The translations under genes and the position numbers were made by a program. The notes beneath the pieces were generated by a model, which had not been told where the DNA came from, did not search any database, and saw only the letters and a program-made list of their open reading frames with translations. A stretch of DNA of 64,000 bases from assembly GCF_900104575.1 (NCBI RefSeq), contig NZ_LT629731.1, positions 1,471,051 through 1,535,050 on the forward strand, read 5' to 3'. The number at the start of each line of letters is the position of its first letter. The first letter of the stretch is position 1. The stretch comes from Bacillus tuaregi. GTDB taxonomy: Bacteria > Bacillota > Bacilli > Bacillales > Cytobacillaceae. Shown here piece by piece: positions 26,499 through 35,445 of the stretch.

Positions 26499-27386
26499 AT
26501 GAAGTTTGTAACGGTGAAGGATCAAAGCGGTGAATTTATTGGTGTAGTGGATGAATCAGGTACACGTGTTTTACCTTTAAAGAAGGCATGGGAGGAAATA
26601 GAGAATACTCCGTTTCCAGATACCATGCTGCAGGCGATTGATCTAGGCGATGAATTTATTGAAAAGGTACATAAGTTGATGGAAAAAGTAAACATAGATT
26701 CCTTTCTTTCGCTTGACCAATATACGATACTGGCGCCCATTCCAACTCCACGCAAAAATATCTATTGTGTGGGAAAAAACTATGCGAAGCATGCGATTGA
26801 AATGGGAAGTAAGGAGGATATTCCGGAGCATCCGATTATTTTTACAAAATCTCCAACGACCGTTGTTGGCTGTGGTGCTGAAGTGTTAAATCATCAGCAA
26901 GTGACAAGTGAGCTGGACTATGAAGGCGAATTAGCGGTGATTATCGGGAAAAAGGGGAGAGGCATCAGCCGGGAGGATGCTTTAGACTATGTGTTTGGTT
27001 ATACGATTTTGAATGATGTAACGGCAAGAGATTTGCAAGCGCAGCATAAGCAATATTTTATCGGTAAAAGCCTTGACACCACATGCCCAATGGGACCGTG
27101 GATTGTTCATTCCTCTGAGATTGAAAAACCACATAATTTAAACATTGAAACAAAAATTAATGGTGAAGTTAGACAGTCATCCAACACAGAAAACTTTATT
27201 TTTCCGATTGAGGAAATTATTCATGTCCTATCCAAGGGAATGACACTTGAACCGGGCGATATCATTGCAACCGGCACACCTGAAGGAGTCGGTAAAGGCT
27301 TCAAACCGCCGCGCTTCCTAAAAAGCGGTGATGTCATGACCGTCACGATTGAGCAAATCGGAACGTTAACCAATACAATTTCATAA
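26499..27386 (+). CDS. Fumarylacetoacetate hydrolase family protein
   Basis: The protein has 295 residues. The FAH fold signatures are present: IYCVGKNYAKHAIEMG (about 87), SELDYEGELAVIIGK (about 137-151), GYTILNDVTARDLQ and GKSLDTTCPMGPWI. The ExE...D metal-binding set of the family is intact. Members hydrolyse or isomerise oxo-acids in aromatic degradation, or act as oxaloacetate decarboxylases. The exact substrate cannot be read from the sequence. The ATG follows GAGGTGATGG. It stands alone, with a GGGACAG palindrome after it. Confidence 0.88.
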   Translation: MKFVTVKDQSGEFIGVVDESGTRVLPLKKAWEEIENTPFPDTMLQAIDLGDEFIEKVHKLMEKVNIDSFLSLDQYTILAPIPTPRKNIYCVGKNYAKHAIEMGSKEDIPEHPIIFTKSPTTVVGCGAEVLNHQQVTSELDYEGELAVIIGKKGRGISREDALDYVFGYTILNDVTARDLQAQHKQYFIGKSLDTTCPMGPWIVHSSEIEKPHNLNIETKINGEVRQSSNTENFIFPIEEIIHVLSKGMTLEPGDIIATGTPEGVGKGFKPPRFLKSGDVMTVTIEQIGTLTNTIS

Positions 27387-27408
27387 AAGAGGCGCTTTTT
27401 TAAAGAAT

Positions 27409-27440
27409 GTTCCACGGGGACAGTCCTGTCCCTTTGGAAC
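27409..27440. repeat. GGGACAG/CTGTCCC palindrome
   Basis: GTTCCACGGGGACAG (27409-27423) and CTGTCCCTTTGGAAC (27426-27440) face each other across two bases. It may terminate the FAH gene. Confidence 0.65.
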
Positions 27441-27529
27441 AAAGGGAAGGTATTTGATATGGGTGGAGCTTCCATAGAAAAACAGGAAATACTATCCTCA
27501 AAATAATCCGTGTAAGGGGTGCAATTATC

Positions 27530-27951
27530 ATGACATCAAATAAGAAAATGAATGGTAGAAACAAGTTGTCTGGTCCTGAACAGGTTACGGAATTTATGGA
27601 TGAGCTTCAACATCCGCTTAAAGAGGAAATTTCCATGGTTCGTCAAATCATTCTCAGCACGGATCAAAAAATTACCGAACATATTAAATGGAATGCACCT
27701 AGTTTTTGTTATGATGGTGAAGATCGCATTACTTTAACCTTAATGGTAAAGGGTTTTTCCGACTCATCTTCCATTGTGGAGCAAAGGTAAAAGAACGAAA
27801 TACAAAGGAACCACTGATTAATGATACAAGTGGGTTATTAGAATGGAAATCTGTTGACAGGGCCATGATGAAATTTACGGATAAAACGAACGTTTATGCG
27901 AAAGAAAAACAGCTTAGAGAAATCATTATAAAGTGGCTAGATGTTATATAA
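27530..27951 (+). pseudogene. DUF1801 family protein, frameshifted
   Basis: The first frame gives 86 residues and ends in ...KGFSDSSSIVEQR. Moving to another frame near 27760 restores a family-like continuation (FFRLIFHCGAKVKERN, then DTSGLLEWKSVDRAMMKF) up to a TAA at 27951, for about 140 residues in total. DUF1801 proteins are small cytosolic proteins of unclear function with exactly this GAKVK and DRA pattern. The lesion is a single indel in GGTAAAGGGTTTTTCC, a homopolymer-rich stretch. So a sequencing error is possible, but a real pseudogene is equally likely. Confidence 0.75.
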
Positions 27952-28114
27952 TATATAACGTTCAACCATTTGGACTATTTCGTAAGTCGTTGCATATATG
28001 ACTAATTCTTTTAAGTGTAAAAAGATGCCTATCACAACACATCGACACATCGGGAAAAAAATAGTAAACTAACAATATACTTTACAATTACATAAACATT
28101 CGTACTTTTACGAT

Positions 28115-28147
28115 AGAGGTTCTAGCCCCCCTCGATAAAAAAACTAA
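28115..28147 (+). promoter_or_regulatory. preQ1-I riboswitch aptamer
   Basis: AGAGGTTCTAGC, then CCCCTC, then an A-rich tail ending in AAACTAA match the class I preQ1 aptamer, including the AAACUA segment that closes the pseudoknot. A terminator hairpin follows at 28151, and queC begins at 28209. The switch should therefore stop transcription of the preQ1 biosynthesis genes when preQ1 is present. Confidence 0.93.
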
Positions 28148-28150
28148 GTA

Positions 28151-28183
28151 AAACAGTACTTCGTCTTGGGGTACTGTTTTTTT
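28151..28183 (+). terminator. Expression-platform terminator of the preQ1 riboswitch
   Basis: AAACAGTAC (28151-28159) pairs with GTACTGTTT (28171-28179), followed by a T run. It lies between the aptamer and queC. Confidence 0.88.
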
Positions 28184-28208
28184 GTATTTTGAAAGGAGTT
28201 ATTTAAAT

Positions 28209-28871
28209 ATGCTTAAAGATGAAAAGGCAGTGGTTGTATTTAGCGGTGGACAGGATAGTACAACTTGTTTATTTTGGGCCATCGAAACCTTTAAAGAGGT
28301 AGAAGCGGTTACCTTTAATTATAACCAGCGACATATTTTAGAAATTGAATGTGCGAAAAATATTGCGAATGAGCTAGGTGTCAAACACCATATATTAGAT
28401 ATGTCATTATTGAACCAGTTGGCACCCAATGCTTTAACTCGAGACGATATGGAAGTGAAAGAAGGGGAGGAGGGAGAGCTGCCATCTACTTTTGTGCCAG
28501 GACGGAATCTATTATTTATCTCGTTTGCTGGTGTGCTTGCTAGTCAGGTTGGGGCCAAGCACATTGTTACAGGTGTGTGTGAAACAGATTTTAGCGGGTA
28601 TCCTGATTGTCGTGACGTTTTTATCAAATCATTAAATGTTACCTTGAATTTATCGATGGATCAGGAATTTGTGATTCATACACCATTAATGTGGCTGGAT
28701 AAAGCAGAAACATGGCAACTGGCAGATCAAATGAATGTCTTAGACTTTGTGCGAGAGAAAACCTTAACCTGCTATAACGGGGTTATTTCGGACGGCTGCG
28801 GGGAATGTCCTGCCTGTCTATTAAGAAAAAGAGGGCTCAATCACTATTTGAGCACCAGAAAGGAGGACTGA
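28209..28871 (+). CDS. queC: 7-cyano-7-deazaguanine synthase QueC
   Basis: The protein has 220 residues. The PP-loop is SGGQDSTT (about residues 12-19), and the C-terminal zinc motif is [11 protein letters not shown]. QueC converts 7-carboxy-7-deazaguanine to preQ0 with ATP and ammonia in queuosine biosynthesis. The ATG at 28209 follows GAAAGGAG; the longer in-frame extension runs into the riboswitch terminator. The gene is first in the queC-queD-queE operon, with four bases to queD. Confidence 0.97.
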   Translation: MLKDEKAVVVFSGGQDSTTCLFWAIETFKEVEAVTFNYNQRHILEIECAKNIANELGVKHHILDMSLLNQLAPNALTRDDMEVKEGEEGELPSTFVPGRNLLFISFAGVLASQVGAKHIVTGVCETDFSGYPDCRDVFIKSLNVTLNLSMDQEFVIHTPLMWLDKAETWQLADQMNVLDFVREKTLTCYNGVISDGCGECPACLLRKRGLNHYLSTRKED

Positions 28872-28875
28872 ATCT

Positions 28876-29358
28876 ATGTATGGTTTTCGAATTGTGGATA
28901 AGCTCCAAAAGCTGGATCAGGATATTCATCGCGAACAATTAAAATATCATTCTAAAAGAGTTTTAGTTAGTAAGGAATTTACTTTTGATGCAGCGCACCA
29001 TTTACACAACTATGACGGCAAGTGTAAAAATTTACATGGTCATACCTATAAAGTGATTTTTGGGCTGAGTGGTTATGTAGACGAAAGAGGCATTATGATT
29101 GATTTTGGCGATATGAAGGAGATTTGGAAAAATGAAATTGAAATTTTTCTCGATCATCGATATGTCAATGAAACACTTCCGCCAATGAATACAACAGCGG
29201 AAAACATGGTCGTTTGGATCTATGAAAAGATGGCAGAAGCCATACAAAAAGAAGAGAGAACGCAAAAATATAACAGTCCAAGGGTAGAGTTTGTCCGTCT
29301 ATATGAGACACCTACGAGCTATGCAGAGGCGAGACGGGAGTGGATGGAAGTTGAGTAA
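28876..29358 (+). CDS. queD: 6-carboxytetrahydropterin synthase QueD
   Basis: The protein has 160 residues. Zinc and catalytic motifs are visible: FDAAHHLHNYDGKCKNLHGHTYKV in the first third supplies the zinc histidines and the catalytic Cys, with the DFGDMK, FLDHRYVN and ETPTSYAE segments. QueD converts dihydroneopterin triphosphate to 6-carboxytetrahydropterin. The gene lies in the middle of the queuosine operon, and its 3' end overlaps the queE start by eight bases. Confidence 0.96.
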   Translation: MYGFRIVDKLQKLDQDIHREQLKYHSKRVLVSKEFTFDAAHHLHNYDGKCKNLHGHTYKVIFGLSGYVDERGIMIDFGDMKEIWKNEIEIFLDHRYVNETLPPMNTTAENMVVWIYEKMAEAIQKEERTQKYNSPRVEFVRLYETPTSYAEARREWMEVE

Positions 29359-30079
29359 AATCCCGATTATAGAAATCTTTGGGCCGACGATTCAAGGGGA
29401 AGGAATGGTCATCGGGCAAAAAACGATGTTTGTTAGAACGGCAGGCTGTGATTATTCCTGTACCTGGTGTGATTCTGCCTTTACATGGGATGGAACGGGA
29501 AAGGCTTTAATCAAGCAGATGGATGCGGAAGAAATATGGCAGGAGCTTGTTTCACTGGCAGGGGAGGGCTTTTCCTTTGTCACGATCTCAGGCGGAAACC
29601 CTGCATTATTACCCAATCTTAGCGGTTTGATTGATCTTTTAAAGAAAAAGGGGATCAAGATTTGTCTCGAAACACAAGGAAGCAAATGGCAGGATTGGTT
29701 TTATGACATCGATCAATTAACTCTTTCGCCGAAGCCACCGAGCTCCGAAATGAAGACGAATTTTCATCGTTTAGATAAAATCATCGATCGCCTCAAACTA
29801 GCATCTAAAATAGAGAATACTAGTTTAAAAGTGGTTGTTTTTACCAATGAAGATTACGATTTTGCCAAACAAGTGCATTTCCGCTATCCTGAAATCCCGT
29901 TCTATCTCCAGGTTGGTAACGATGATAATCAGACAAAGGATAACGAACAATTGGTCTCTCACTTATTAATGAAGTATGAAAAGCTAATTGATAAAGTGAT
30001 GCAGGATAAGGAATTACATCAGGTCAGAGTGCTTCCCCAGCTACATACATATATTTGGGGAAATAAACGCGGCGTATAA
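29351..30079 (+). CDS. queE: 7-carboxy-7-deazaguanine synthase QueE
   Basis: The protein has 242 residues. The radical SAM cluster motif CDYSCTWC carries the three cysteines, followed by DSAFTWDG. QueE performs the SAM-dependent ring contraction of 6-carboxytetrahydropterin. The TTG at 29351 is preferred (LSKIPIIEIFGPTIQGEG), since the family starts right before EIFGPTIQGEG; upstream in-frame codons lie within queD. The usual fourth gene of the B. subtilis operon, queF, is not present here. Instead a hypothetical gene on the opposite strand runs into the 3' end of queE by 39 bases. Confidence 0.95.
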   Translation: MSKIPIIEIFGPTIQGEGMVIGQKTMFVRTAGCDYSCTWCDSAFTWDGTGKALIKQMDAEEIWQELVSLAGEGFSFVTISGGNPALLPNLSGLIDLLKKKGIKICLETQGSKWQDWFYDIDQLTLSPKPPSSEMKTNFHRLDKIIDRLKLASKIENTSLKVVVFTNEDYDFAKQVHFRYPEIPFYLQVGNDDNQTKDNEQLVSHLLMKYEKLIDKVMQDKELHQVRVLPQLHTYIWGNKRGV

Positions 30080-30532
30080 GCAAGGAGACTGAGGTGCCTG
30101 GCACCTCAGCCCTAGTTTAGACTTCCGCTTAGCAAACTTAAACTTTCCTTCTAATTCACTTGGTACCTCCATCCCTTCAGAAAGCTTAAAACCCACTGCC
30201 CGCTTCGGCTTAGGACCATCAACCGTGTACAGAATGTTGACTTCCAGACCGTCCTCATAGAAAACAAAGGTCCATTTGATATTTTCCACTTGAAAACGCG
30301 ACGTTTCTAAAGGCTTGGCTGCAAACTCAATATCACGTTCTTCTTTCAAAATTCGGTTCACATAATCAAGCGTCTCTTGACTTTCGCTAGCGGGGAAAAC
30401 CGTAAATTCATGCTTGTATTTATTCATAAAGTACCTGGCTTCATTAGCCCGTAAACCAGCCAACGCTTCTGCTACAGGTGACGTTTCTAGGCCAGCTATA
30501 GACACGTCTTTATAATCAACGAGATATTCCAT
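30041..30532 (-). CDS. Hypothetical protein whose 3' end reads through a palindromic repeat
   Basis: The protein has about 163 residues from the ATG at 30532, which follows GGGAGGCG. I do not recognise the family. The core (SPVAEALAGLRANEARYFMN, DIEFAAKPLETSRFQVENIK) looks like a small soluble alpha/beta protein. After FKFAKRKSK the frame enters the palindrome at 30089-30109 and runs about 25 residues further, antisense to the end of queE. That tail is unlikely to be ancestral. The repeat probably replaced or displaced the natural stop codon. Confidence 0.7.
   Translation of the reverse strand: MEYLVDYKDVSIAGLETSPVAEALAGLRANEARYFMNKYKHEFTVFPASESQETLDYVNRILKEERDIEFAAKPLETSRFQVENIKWTFVFYEDGLEVNILYTVDGPKPKRAVGFKLSEGMEVPSELEGKFKFAKRKSKLGLRCQAPQSPCLYAAFISPNICM
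30089..30109. repeat. CTGAGGTGCC/GGCACCTCAG palindromic repeat
   Basis: This near-perfect 21-bp palindrome sits ten bases after the queE stop. It may terminate queE, while it lies inside the 3' end of the opposing gene. Confidence 0.7.
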
Positions 30533-30767
30533 TTTAACGCCTCCCATTATTTCCTTCAAAAGAAATTCACATTTCACCATATTCCACTCTATCATACCCG
30601 CGATCCGTTTGACTGATAAGGAGGTTAAAGGTCTTTTTTCAGGTATTGGGTTATTTCCTTCAACAACCTTTAGCAGCACCTATAGATATTTTGTTAAAAT
30701 AATAACAGAAACAGAAGGCTTGCAATGATAAGCAAGATGCTAAATCTATTATTAAGGTGTTGATCAT

Positions 30768-31460
30768 ATGGAAAAGGAAATAAAAATTTTAGTGGTAGAA
30801 GATGATAATGATATTAATCAATTATTGTGTGACATTATAAGAAATAGTGGTTATCTGCCACAGCCTGCTTTTTCTGGAACAGAAGCGATGATTTACTTGG
30901 AGCAGCGAGAGTGGGATATGGTGCTGTTAGATTTGATGCTCCCCGGAATGTCAGGCGAAGAGCTTCTTGCTAAAATAACCGAACAATGTCCTGTTCCTGT
31001 CATGATCATATCAGCGAAGAGTGAACAGCAAACAAAAATAGAAGCATTAAGATCAGGTGCGGATGATTATATAACGAAGCCTTTTGATATAGAAGAAGTA
31101 TCTGCGAGGATTGATTCCCATTTGCGCAGATATCGACAAACAAGGCAATATTCACAAAGTACAGAGCTAAGGTATAAGGATATTCGTATTGATACAGATT
31201 CGCAAATAGTACAGGTGAATGGAATGGCCCTTTTTTTTACAGCAAGAGAATATGCCATTTTGACCCTACTTATGTCGTCACCTAAGAAAGTCTTCACAAA
31301 ATCCAATTTGTTTCAGAGTGTATGGAATGAGGAATACTATGGAGATGACAATACGATAAGTGTTCATATGAGTAACCTCAGAAGCAAACTATCGAAAGCC
31401 AATCCAAACGAAGATTATATTGAGACGGTCTGGGGTGTCGGATATAAATTGAAAGCTTAA
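30768..31460 (+). CDS. OmpR/PhoB-family response regulator
   Basis: The protein has 230 residues. The receiver domain is at 1-120, with the acidic pair EDDND near residue 12, phospho-acceptor Asp in VLLDLMLPGM (about 55) and Lys in YITKPF (about 105). The winged-helix output domain is at about 130-228 (TAREYAILTLLM, DNTISVHMSNLRSKL, ETVWGVGYKL). It precedes an ABC ATPase, a permease and a histidine kinase. That four-gene layout is typical of peptide-antibiotic sensing and detoxification modules in bacilli. It most likely activates the downstream ABC genes. Confidence 0.92.
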   Translation: MEKEIKILVVEDDNDINQLLCDIIRNSGYLPQPAFSGTEAMIYLEQREWDMVLLDLMLPGMSGEELLAKITEQCPVPVMIISAKSEQQTKIEALRSGADDYITKPFDIEEVSARIDSHLRRYRQTRQYSQSTELRYKDIRIDTDSQIVQVNGMALFFTAREYAILTLLMSSPKKVFTKSNLFQSVWNEEYYGDDNTISVHMSNLRSKLSKANPNEDYIETVWGVGYKLKA

Positions 31461-31540
31461 GACTTTCTTAAGACTTTTATTAACTCTTTTTTATGATTTC
31501 CTTTCTAAACTAAGAGCATCACATAAAGGAGGGAAACAAT

Positions 31541-32464
31541 ATGGTTGAATATGTGCTAAGAACGAATAGCATATCAAAGAAATATAAAAATCAATTGGCC
31601 CTTAATAAGGTAAATCTTACGATAAAAAAAGGCGCTATTTATGGATTTATTGGGCAAAACGGTGCAGGGAAATCAACCCTTATTAGAATAGTAACAGGTC
31701 TTGCTTTTCCGACCATGGGGAAGATGGAATTGTTTGGACAAAATCATGAGCGGGAGCATATTGAGGCTAGAAAGCGAATAGGGACGATAATAGAAGGTCC
31801 TGCCTTGTATCCGCATTTGAGTGCAGCTGAAAATTTAGAAGCCCACAGACTATTAAAAGGAATTCCTGGGAGGGAATGTGTCCAAAAGATACTTGAAATT
31901 GTTGGACTTCAAGATACAGGAAAAAAGAAGGCAAAGAATTTTTCATTAGGAATGAAACAGAGACTTGGAATTGGGATTGCGTTGTTAGGTGATCCAGAAT
32001 TCCTAATTCTTGATGAACCCATCAATGGACTTGACCCGATGGGCGTGGTTGAAATACGAGAATTATTGAAAAAGCTTAATCAGGAATATGGAATTACCAT
32101 CCTAATATCAAGTCATATTTTAAGTGAACTCCATCTACTTGCTACCCACTATGGAATTATTCATAAGGGTGAATTGTTGGAGCAATTAACGGCAAATGAG
32201 CTTAATGAAAAATGTCAGCAGTATATTCATATTAAAGTGGATAATCCAGATAGAGCGGCTACGATCATTGAGACCGTGCTAGGTACTACCCATTATGATG
32301 TCTTGCCTGACGGGAAAATTAAGCTTTATCGTCACCTGGAAGCTCCAAGCAAAGTTTCAAAACTCCTTACAGATAACGGTTTATTAATCGAGCAATTTAT
32401 GCCGATGGGCGAAGACCTAGAAACCTATTTTACCAATCGGATCGGTGGTGTTCAGCATGGATAA
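31541..32464 (+). CDS. ABC transporter ATP-binding protein (bacitracin/lantibiotic type)
   Basis: The protein has 307 residues. Walker A is GQNGAGKST (about 38-46), the signature is FSLGMKQRLG, and Walker B is FLILDEPINGLDP. The C-terminal 90 residues match the extension of BcrA-like ATPases. The next gene starts inside its last codons and encodes the permease. Known relatives export or remove peptide antibiotics such as bacitracin or lantibiotics from the membrane. The substrate here is inferred only. Confidence 0.9.
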   Translation: MVEYVLRTNSISKKYKNQLALNKVNLTIKKGAIYGFIGQNGAGKSTLIRIVTGLAFPTMGKMELFGQNHEREHIEARKRIGTIIEGPALYPHLSAAENLEAHRLLKGIPGRECVQKILEIVGLQDTGKKKAKNFSLGMKQRLGIGIALLGDPEFLILDEPINGLDPMGVVEIRELLKKLNQEYGITILISSHILSELHLLATHYGIIHKGELLEQLTANELNEKCQQYIHIKVDNPDRAATIIETVLGTTHYDVLPDGKIKLYRHLEAPSKVSKLLTDNGLLIEQFMPMGEDLETYFTNRIGGVQHG

Positions 32465-33212
32465 TCTATTGAAATTTGAGTTATTTAAGTTGAGGAAGGA
32501 TCGGTCATTTTGGACATTGGTCATTGGGCTCATCGGAGCGGCTGTTTTTTATCCAATGCTAATCTTTTTTCAGGATGGAGTATTTGGTACGGATCCGGTT
32601 TCCGTGAAGGATTTATACACGTTAACAGCTCTTGGAGGAAATAATTATATTGTTCGATTAGTTCCTTGTATTCTTGCCGGTTTCTTTATTTCAAGTGAAT
32701 ATTCAATTGGGACAATGAAAAGTATGGGGGCTTCTGGTAATAGTAGATTTCGTATTTTTTCTTCTAAATTAATTGTCTTTTCATTAGGGACAGCCATTAT
32801 TTCACTGATATTCCCTGTGTTCATGACTGGGGTTGCGGCGATCTTTTCTGGATTTAATGACATGCCAGATGTAGGATTTCTCGTTCGAACGATGGGATTA
32901 ACCGTTCTATACGCAGCCGCATTTGCTTCTATGATGGCTTTAGCTGCGATATTATTTACAGACGGTGGAAAAACAATTGGATTTCTTATCTTATTCTTTA
33001 TTCTTTTTGATAGTATTTTATATATGTTAAGTCAAAAATTATCCTTATTTGAAACGATTTTTAATTATTCTGCATTCAAGCTCTATTTAGATATTGCCAA
33101 ATATGATCTTGCGTCTGGTGAATTACTCAAGTTGATCCTGGTACCCATCATAACCTTTATTATTTTTGGACTTATAGGCAGTTTTGTGTTTCAAAGGAAG
33201 GAAATCAAGTAA
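32457..33212 (+). CDS. ABC transporter permease (lantibiotic immunity-type)
   Basis: The protein has about 251 residues. Six hydrophobic segments are visible, including FWTLVIGLIGAAVFYPMLIF, FSLGTAIISLIFPVFMTGVA and the C-terminal LILVPIITFIIFGLIGSFVF. The N-terminal FELFKLRKDRSF is a common lead-in of ABC-2 type permeases. The start ATG at 32457 overlaps the end of the ATPase gene by eight bases. It should form the exporter with that ATPase. Confidence 0.85.
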   Translation: MDNLLKFELFKLRKDRSFWTLVIGLIGAAVFYPMLIFFQDGVFGTDPVSVKDLYTLTALGGNNYIVRLVPCILAGFFISSEYSIGTMKSMGASGNSRFRIFSSKLIVFSLGTAIISLIFPVFMTGVAAIFSGFNDMPDVGFLVRTMGLTVLYAAAFASMMALAAILFTDGGKTIGFLILFFILFDSILYMLSQKLSLFETIFNYSAFKLYLDIAKYDLASGELLKLILVPIITFIIFGLIGSFVFQRKEIK

Positions 33213-33224
33213 CAAGGAAAGCGG

Positions 33225-34130
33225 GTGAGAACTATCGTCTATATAGCCGTCACTTCAATCGTCATAACTGTATTCGTCCTCACTCGTTTTTATTTGTTGA
33301 AAAAGGAAATAAGAAGAGCTGAAAAGCAATTGCACGAGTTAAATCACGAGCGTACTGAAAAAAAAATCGACCTTGCTTTTTTTGATAAGGATATGGAAAA
33401 GCTTGTGAAAGAAATAAACAAGCAAATTGATGTCACCAAACAGGCAAACGCAGAAAAACGACGGAAAGAGAATGAACTAAAGCAGGCAATTGCGAATATA
33501 TCACATGATATTCGTACGCCTATGACATCTATTTTAGGGTATATTCAATTTTTGGAATCAGATGAATTATCCACAGAGAAAAAAGCAGAGTATACTACAG
33601 TGGTAAAAAAGGGAGCATTGAGATTAAAGGTCTTATTAGAGGATTTTTTTGAGTTATCAATCATTGAATCGGCCGATTATCCGTTAAAGCCTGAAAAAGT
33701 AAAATTGAACCAATTAGTATTAGAGGTTTTGGTAGGCTTTTATGAGTCCTTTAATCAGCAGGGCCTTGAGCCTGCACTTCATATCCCAGACGAAGAGATT
33801 GAGATCATCGGTGATATCTCTGCAGTGAAAAGAGTGATAGAAAACCTAATGGTTAATGCGATTAAACATTCAAGTGGAAATGTTTCCATCCGGCTTGAAA
33901 AATGGCCATCATCCGTACAACTGACCATTAGTAACACTGTTGAACAATTAAGTGAACAGGATATTCAATTTCTCTTTGACCGATTTTACAAAGCAGACAA
34001 AACGAGAACGGAAAAAAGCACAGGATTAGGTCTGGCCATTGCTAAAAGCCTGATGACGAAAATGGAAGGTAATCTTACTGCACGCTTAAAAGATCAGGAG
34101 TTATCCATGATTTGTGAATGGAAAATTTAG
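33225..34130 (+). CDS. Sensor histidine kinase, intramembrane-sensing type
   Basis: The protein has 301 residues. There is only one short N-terminal hydrophobic segment (ITSIVITVFVLTRFYLL region) and no extracellular domain. A coiled linker is followed by the H-box ANISHDIRTPMTSILGYIQF, the N-box NLMVNAIKHSSGN and the G-box STGLGLAIAKSL. This compact design is typical of kinases that sense through their partner ABC transporter. The GTG start follows AAGGAAAG, 12 bases after the permease stop. It is the likely partner of the response regulator at 30768. Confidence 0.9.
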   Translation: MRTIVYIAVTSIVITVFVLTRFYLLKKEIRRAEKQLHELNHERTEKKIDLAFFDKDMEKLVKEINKQIDVTKQANAEKRRKENELKQAIANISHDIRTPMTSILGYIQFLESDELSTEKKAEYTTVVKKGALRLKVLLEDFFELSIIESADYPLKPEKVKLNQLVLEVLVGFYESFNQQGLEPALHIPDEEIEIIGDISAVKRVIENLMVNAIKHSSGNVSIRLEKWPSSVQLTISNTVEQLSEQDIQFLFDRFYKADKTRTEKSTGLGLAIAKSLMTKMEGNLTARLKDQELSMICEWKI

Positions 34131-34240
34131 GGGGATGTTGACGATAAATCATCTTTCGGAAATTGTAGAGTACCATTCAATATCATTCTGGTTCTGGTCC
34201 ATTGTCTGCACAATGCTAATATTGATAAAAGTCCTTGCTA

Positions 34241-34255
34241 TTGACGTTACGTCAA
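34241..34255. promoter_or_regulatory. Palindromic operator/promoter of the MerR regulator
   Basis: TTGACGTTACGTCAA has 7-bp arms around one base, resembling MerR/TipA-type operators (GACGTTACGTCAAG). It lies 36 bases before the MerR gene start, so autoregulation is expected. Confidence 0.7.
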
Positions 34256-34290
34256 GTGATATCATTCAAAATGAAAAGGAGTGAGGACAA

Positions 34291-35082
34291 ATGAGACTGG
34301 AGAAAAAATACTCAATTGGAGAATTTGCGAAACTGACAGGAATCACGGAACGCACACTGCGTCACTATGATCAGATTGGACTGTTGAAACCCTCGGAATA
34401 CACAGAACATGGGCATCGGAAGTATAACAACCAATCCCTTGCAGAGCTTCAAAAAATATTAGTACTAAAATTTTTGGATTTGTCACTGGAGGATATTTCT
34501 GAATATCTAAAGCAACCTGAACAGGATTTTTCAAAGACACTGGTCAGTCAGGCAAAAATGCTAGAAGAAAAACAGAAGCAGATTGAAAAGGTGTTACAAG
34601 CCATTGCCCACGTTCAAAGTACCATTGCAGGACTAGAGGCCGTCGATCAGGATTCACTGCTTGTACTGATTCATGCCTTGAAAAATGAAGAGGCACGAAA
34701 GAGCTGGATAAATGAGCATGCGGACGACTCCGTGTATAATAAGCTGCACTCGTACACAGCGCAACTTGACACTGATAAGGACATGGCCAAGTGGACTAGT
34801 AAAATGAAGCGATTCATTCAAGAAGGGAAAGCTCCAAATGATCCTGAAGTACTTCAGCATACAGAAGCGATGGTGTCGATGATGAAGGATGAAGTCGAAC
34901 TCCTTTTAGATGATGAAGCGAAAAATGAGCTCGTGAATAATGAAGGTTGTTTTGCAGAGCCGAATCCTTATTTATTTCCAAGTGCGTTTAACCAAGAAGA
35001 GGAGAAGTTCATGGAAAAGGTGATTGAGGAGCTGATTAGTAGGAAAATCACTATCAAGCGGCAGGATAATGAAAAATCGTAG
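34291..35082 (+). CDS. MerR family transcriptional regulator
   Basis: The protein has 263 residues. The MerR DNA-binding region is at 6-75 (YSIGEFAKLTGITERTLRHY, GLLKPSEYTEHGHRKY). A dimerisation helix follows (about 85-120), and then an effector domain of about 140 residues without the cysteines of metal sensors. This size and layout fit multidrug-type MerR activators. The ribosome binding site is AAAAGGAG. The upstream palindrome is the likely binding site; no obvious other target gene is next to it. Confidence 0.88.
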   Translation: MRLEKKYSIGEFAKLTGITERTLRHYDQIGLLKPSEYTEHGHRKYNNQSLAELQKILVLKFLDLSLEDISEYLKQPEQDFSKTLVSQAKMLEEKQKQIEKVLQAIAHVQSTIAGLEAVDQDSLLVLIHALKNEEARKSWINEHADDSVYNKLHSYTAQLDTDKDMAKWTSKMKRFIQEGKAPNDPEVLQHTEAMVSMMKDEVELLLDDEAKNELVNNEGCFAEPNPYLFPSAFNQEEEKFMEKVIEELISRKITIKRQDNEKS

Positions 35083-35251
35083 CGTGGTCGAATCGTTCTT
35101 CCAAGAATCGTGCGCAAGAGTCAAAGAACTATGGACTGATTATTTAGCAGTCCTTTTTCTGTTTTTCTGTACTATACTAATAAAATAATCAGGTTTACTT
35201 TCGTGAAATAAGGTATATTATTATGGAAGACAAGAAAAGTAGGTGAACAAA

Positions 35252-35401
35252 TTGGGAAAATATCAATTGGACTACAAAGGTCAGGCAGCTGTGACGAAGT
35301 TTCATGAAAAACAGAAGCCTGCCAAATTTGATAAAAAGCAGCAACTTGAAAAAATGCGTGCTGAGTATTTGAAAAAGAAGCAAAAACAAACAGAAAAATA
35401 A
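35252..35401 (+). CDS. Small basic protein (49 residues)
   Basis: The start is TTG at 35252, after AGGTGA with good spacing. The product reads GKYQLDYKGQAAVTKFHEKQ and onward, highly basic (many Lys) and helical, ending in KKKQKQTEK. A clear terminator follows right after the stop. A start signal, terminator and no competing frame support a real small gene. I do not recognise the family. Small Lys-rich proteins of this kind are common in bacilli. Confidence 0.65.
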   Translation: MGKYQLDYKGQAAVTKFHEKQKPAKFDKKQQLEKMRAEYLKKKQKQTEK

Positions 35402-35411
35402 TATGTATGAA

Positions 35412-35445
35412 AACATAGGAAGACAAACTCTCCCTATGTTTTTTA
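35412..35445 (+). terminator. Terminator of the small basic protein gene
   Basis: ACATAGG (35413-35419) pairs with CCTATGT (35433-35439), followed by TTTTTT. Confidence 0.75.

Noticed and set aside
30533..30679. Upstream extension of the hypothetical gene after queE
   Set aside because: The ATG at 30532 has GGGAGGCG before it; the extension has no start signal and a different composition.
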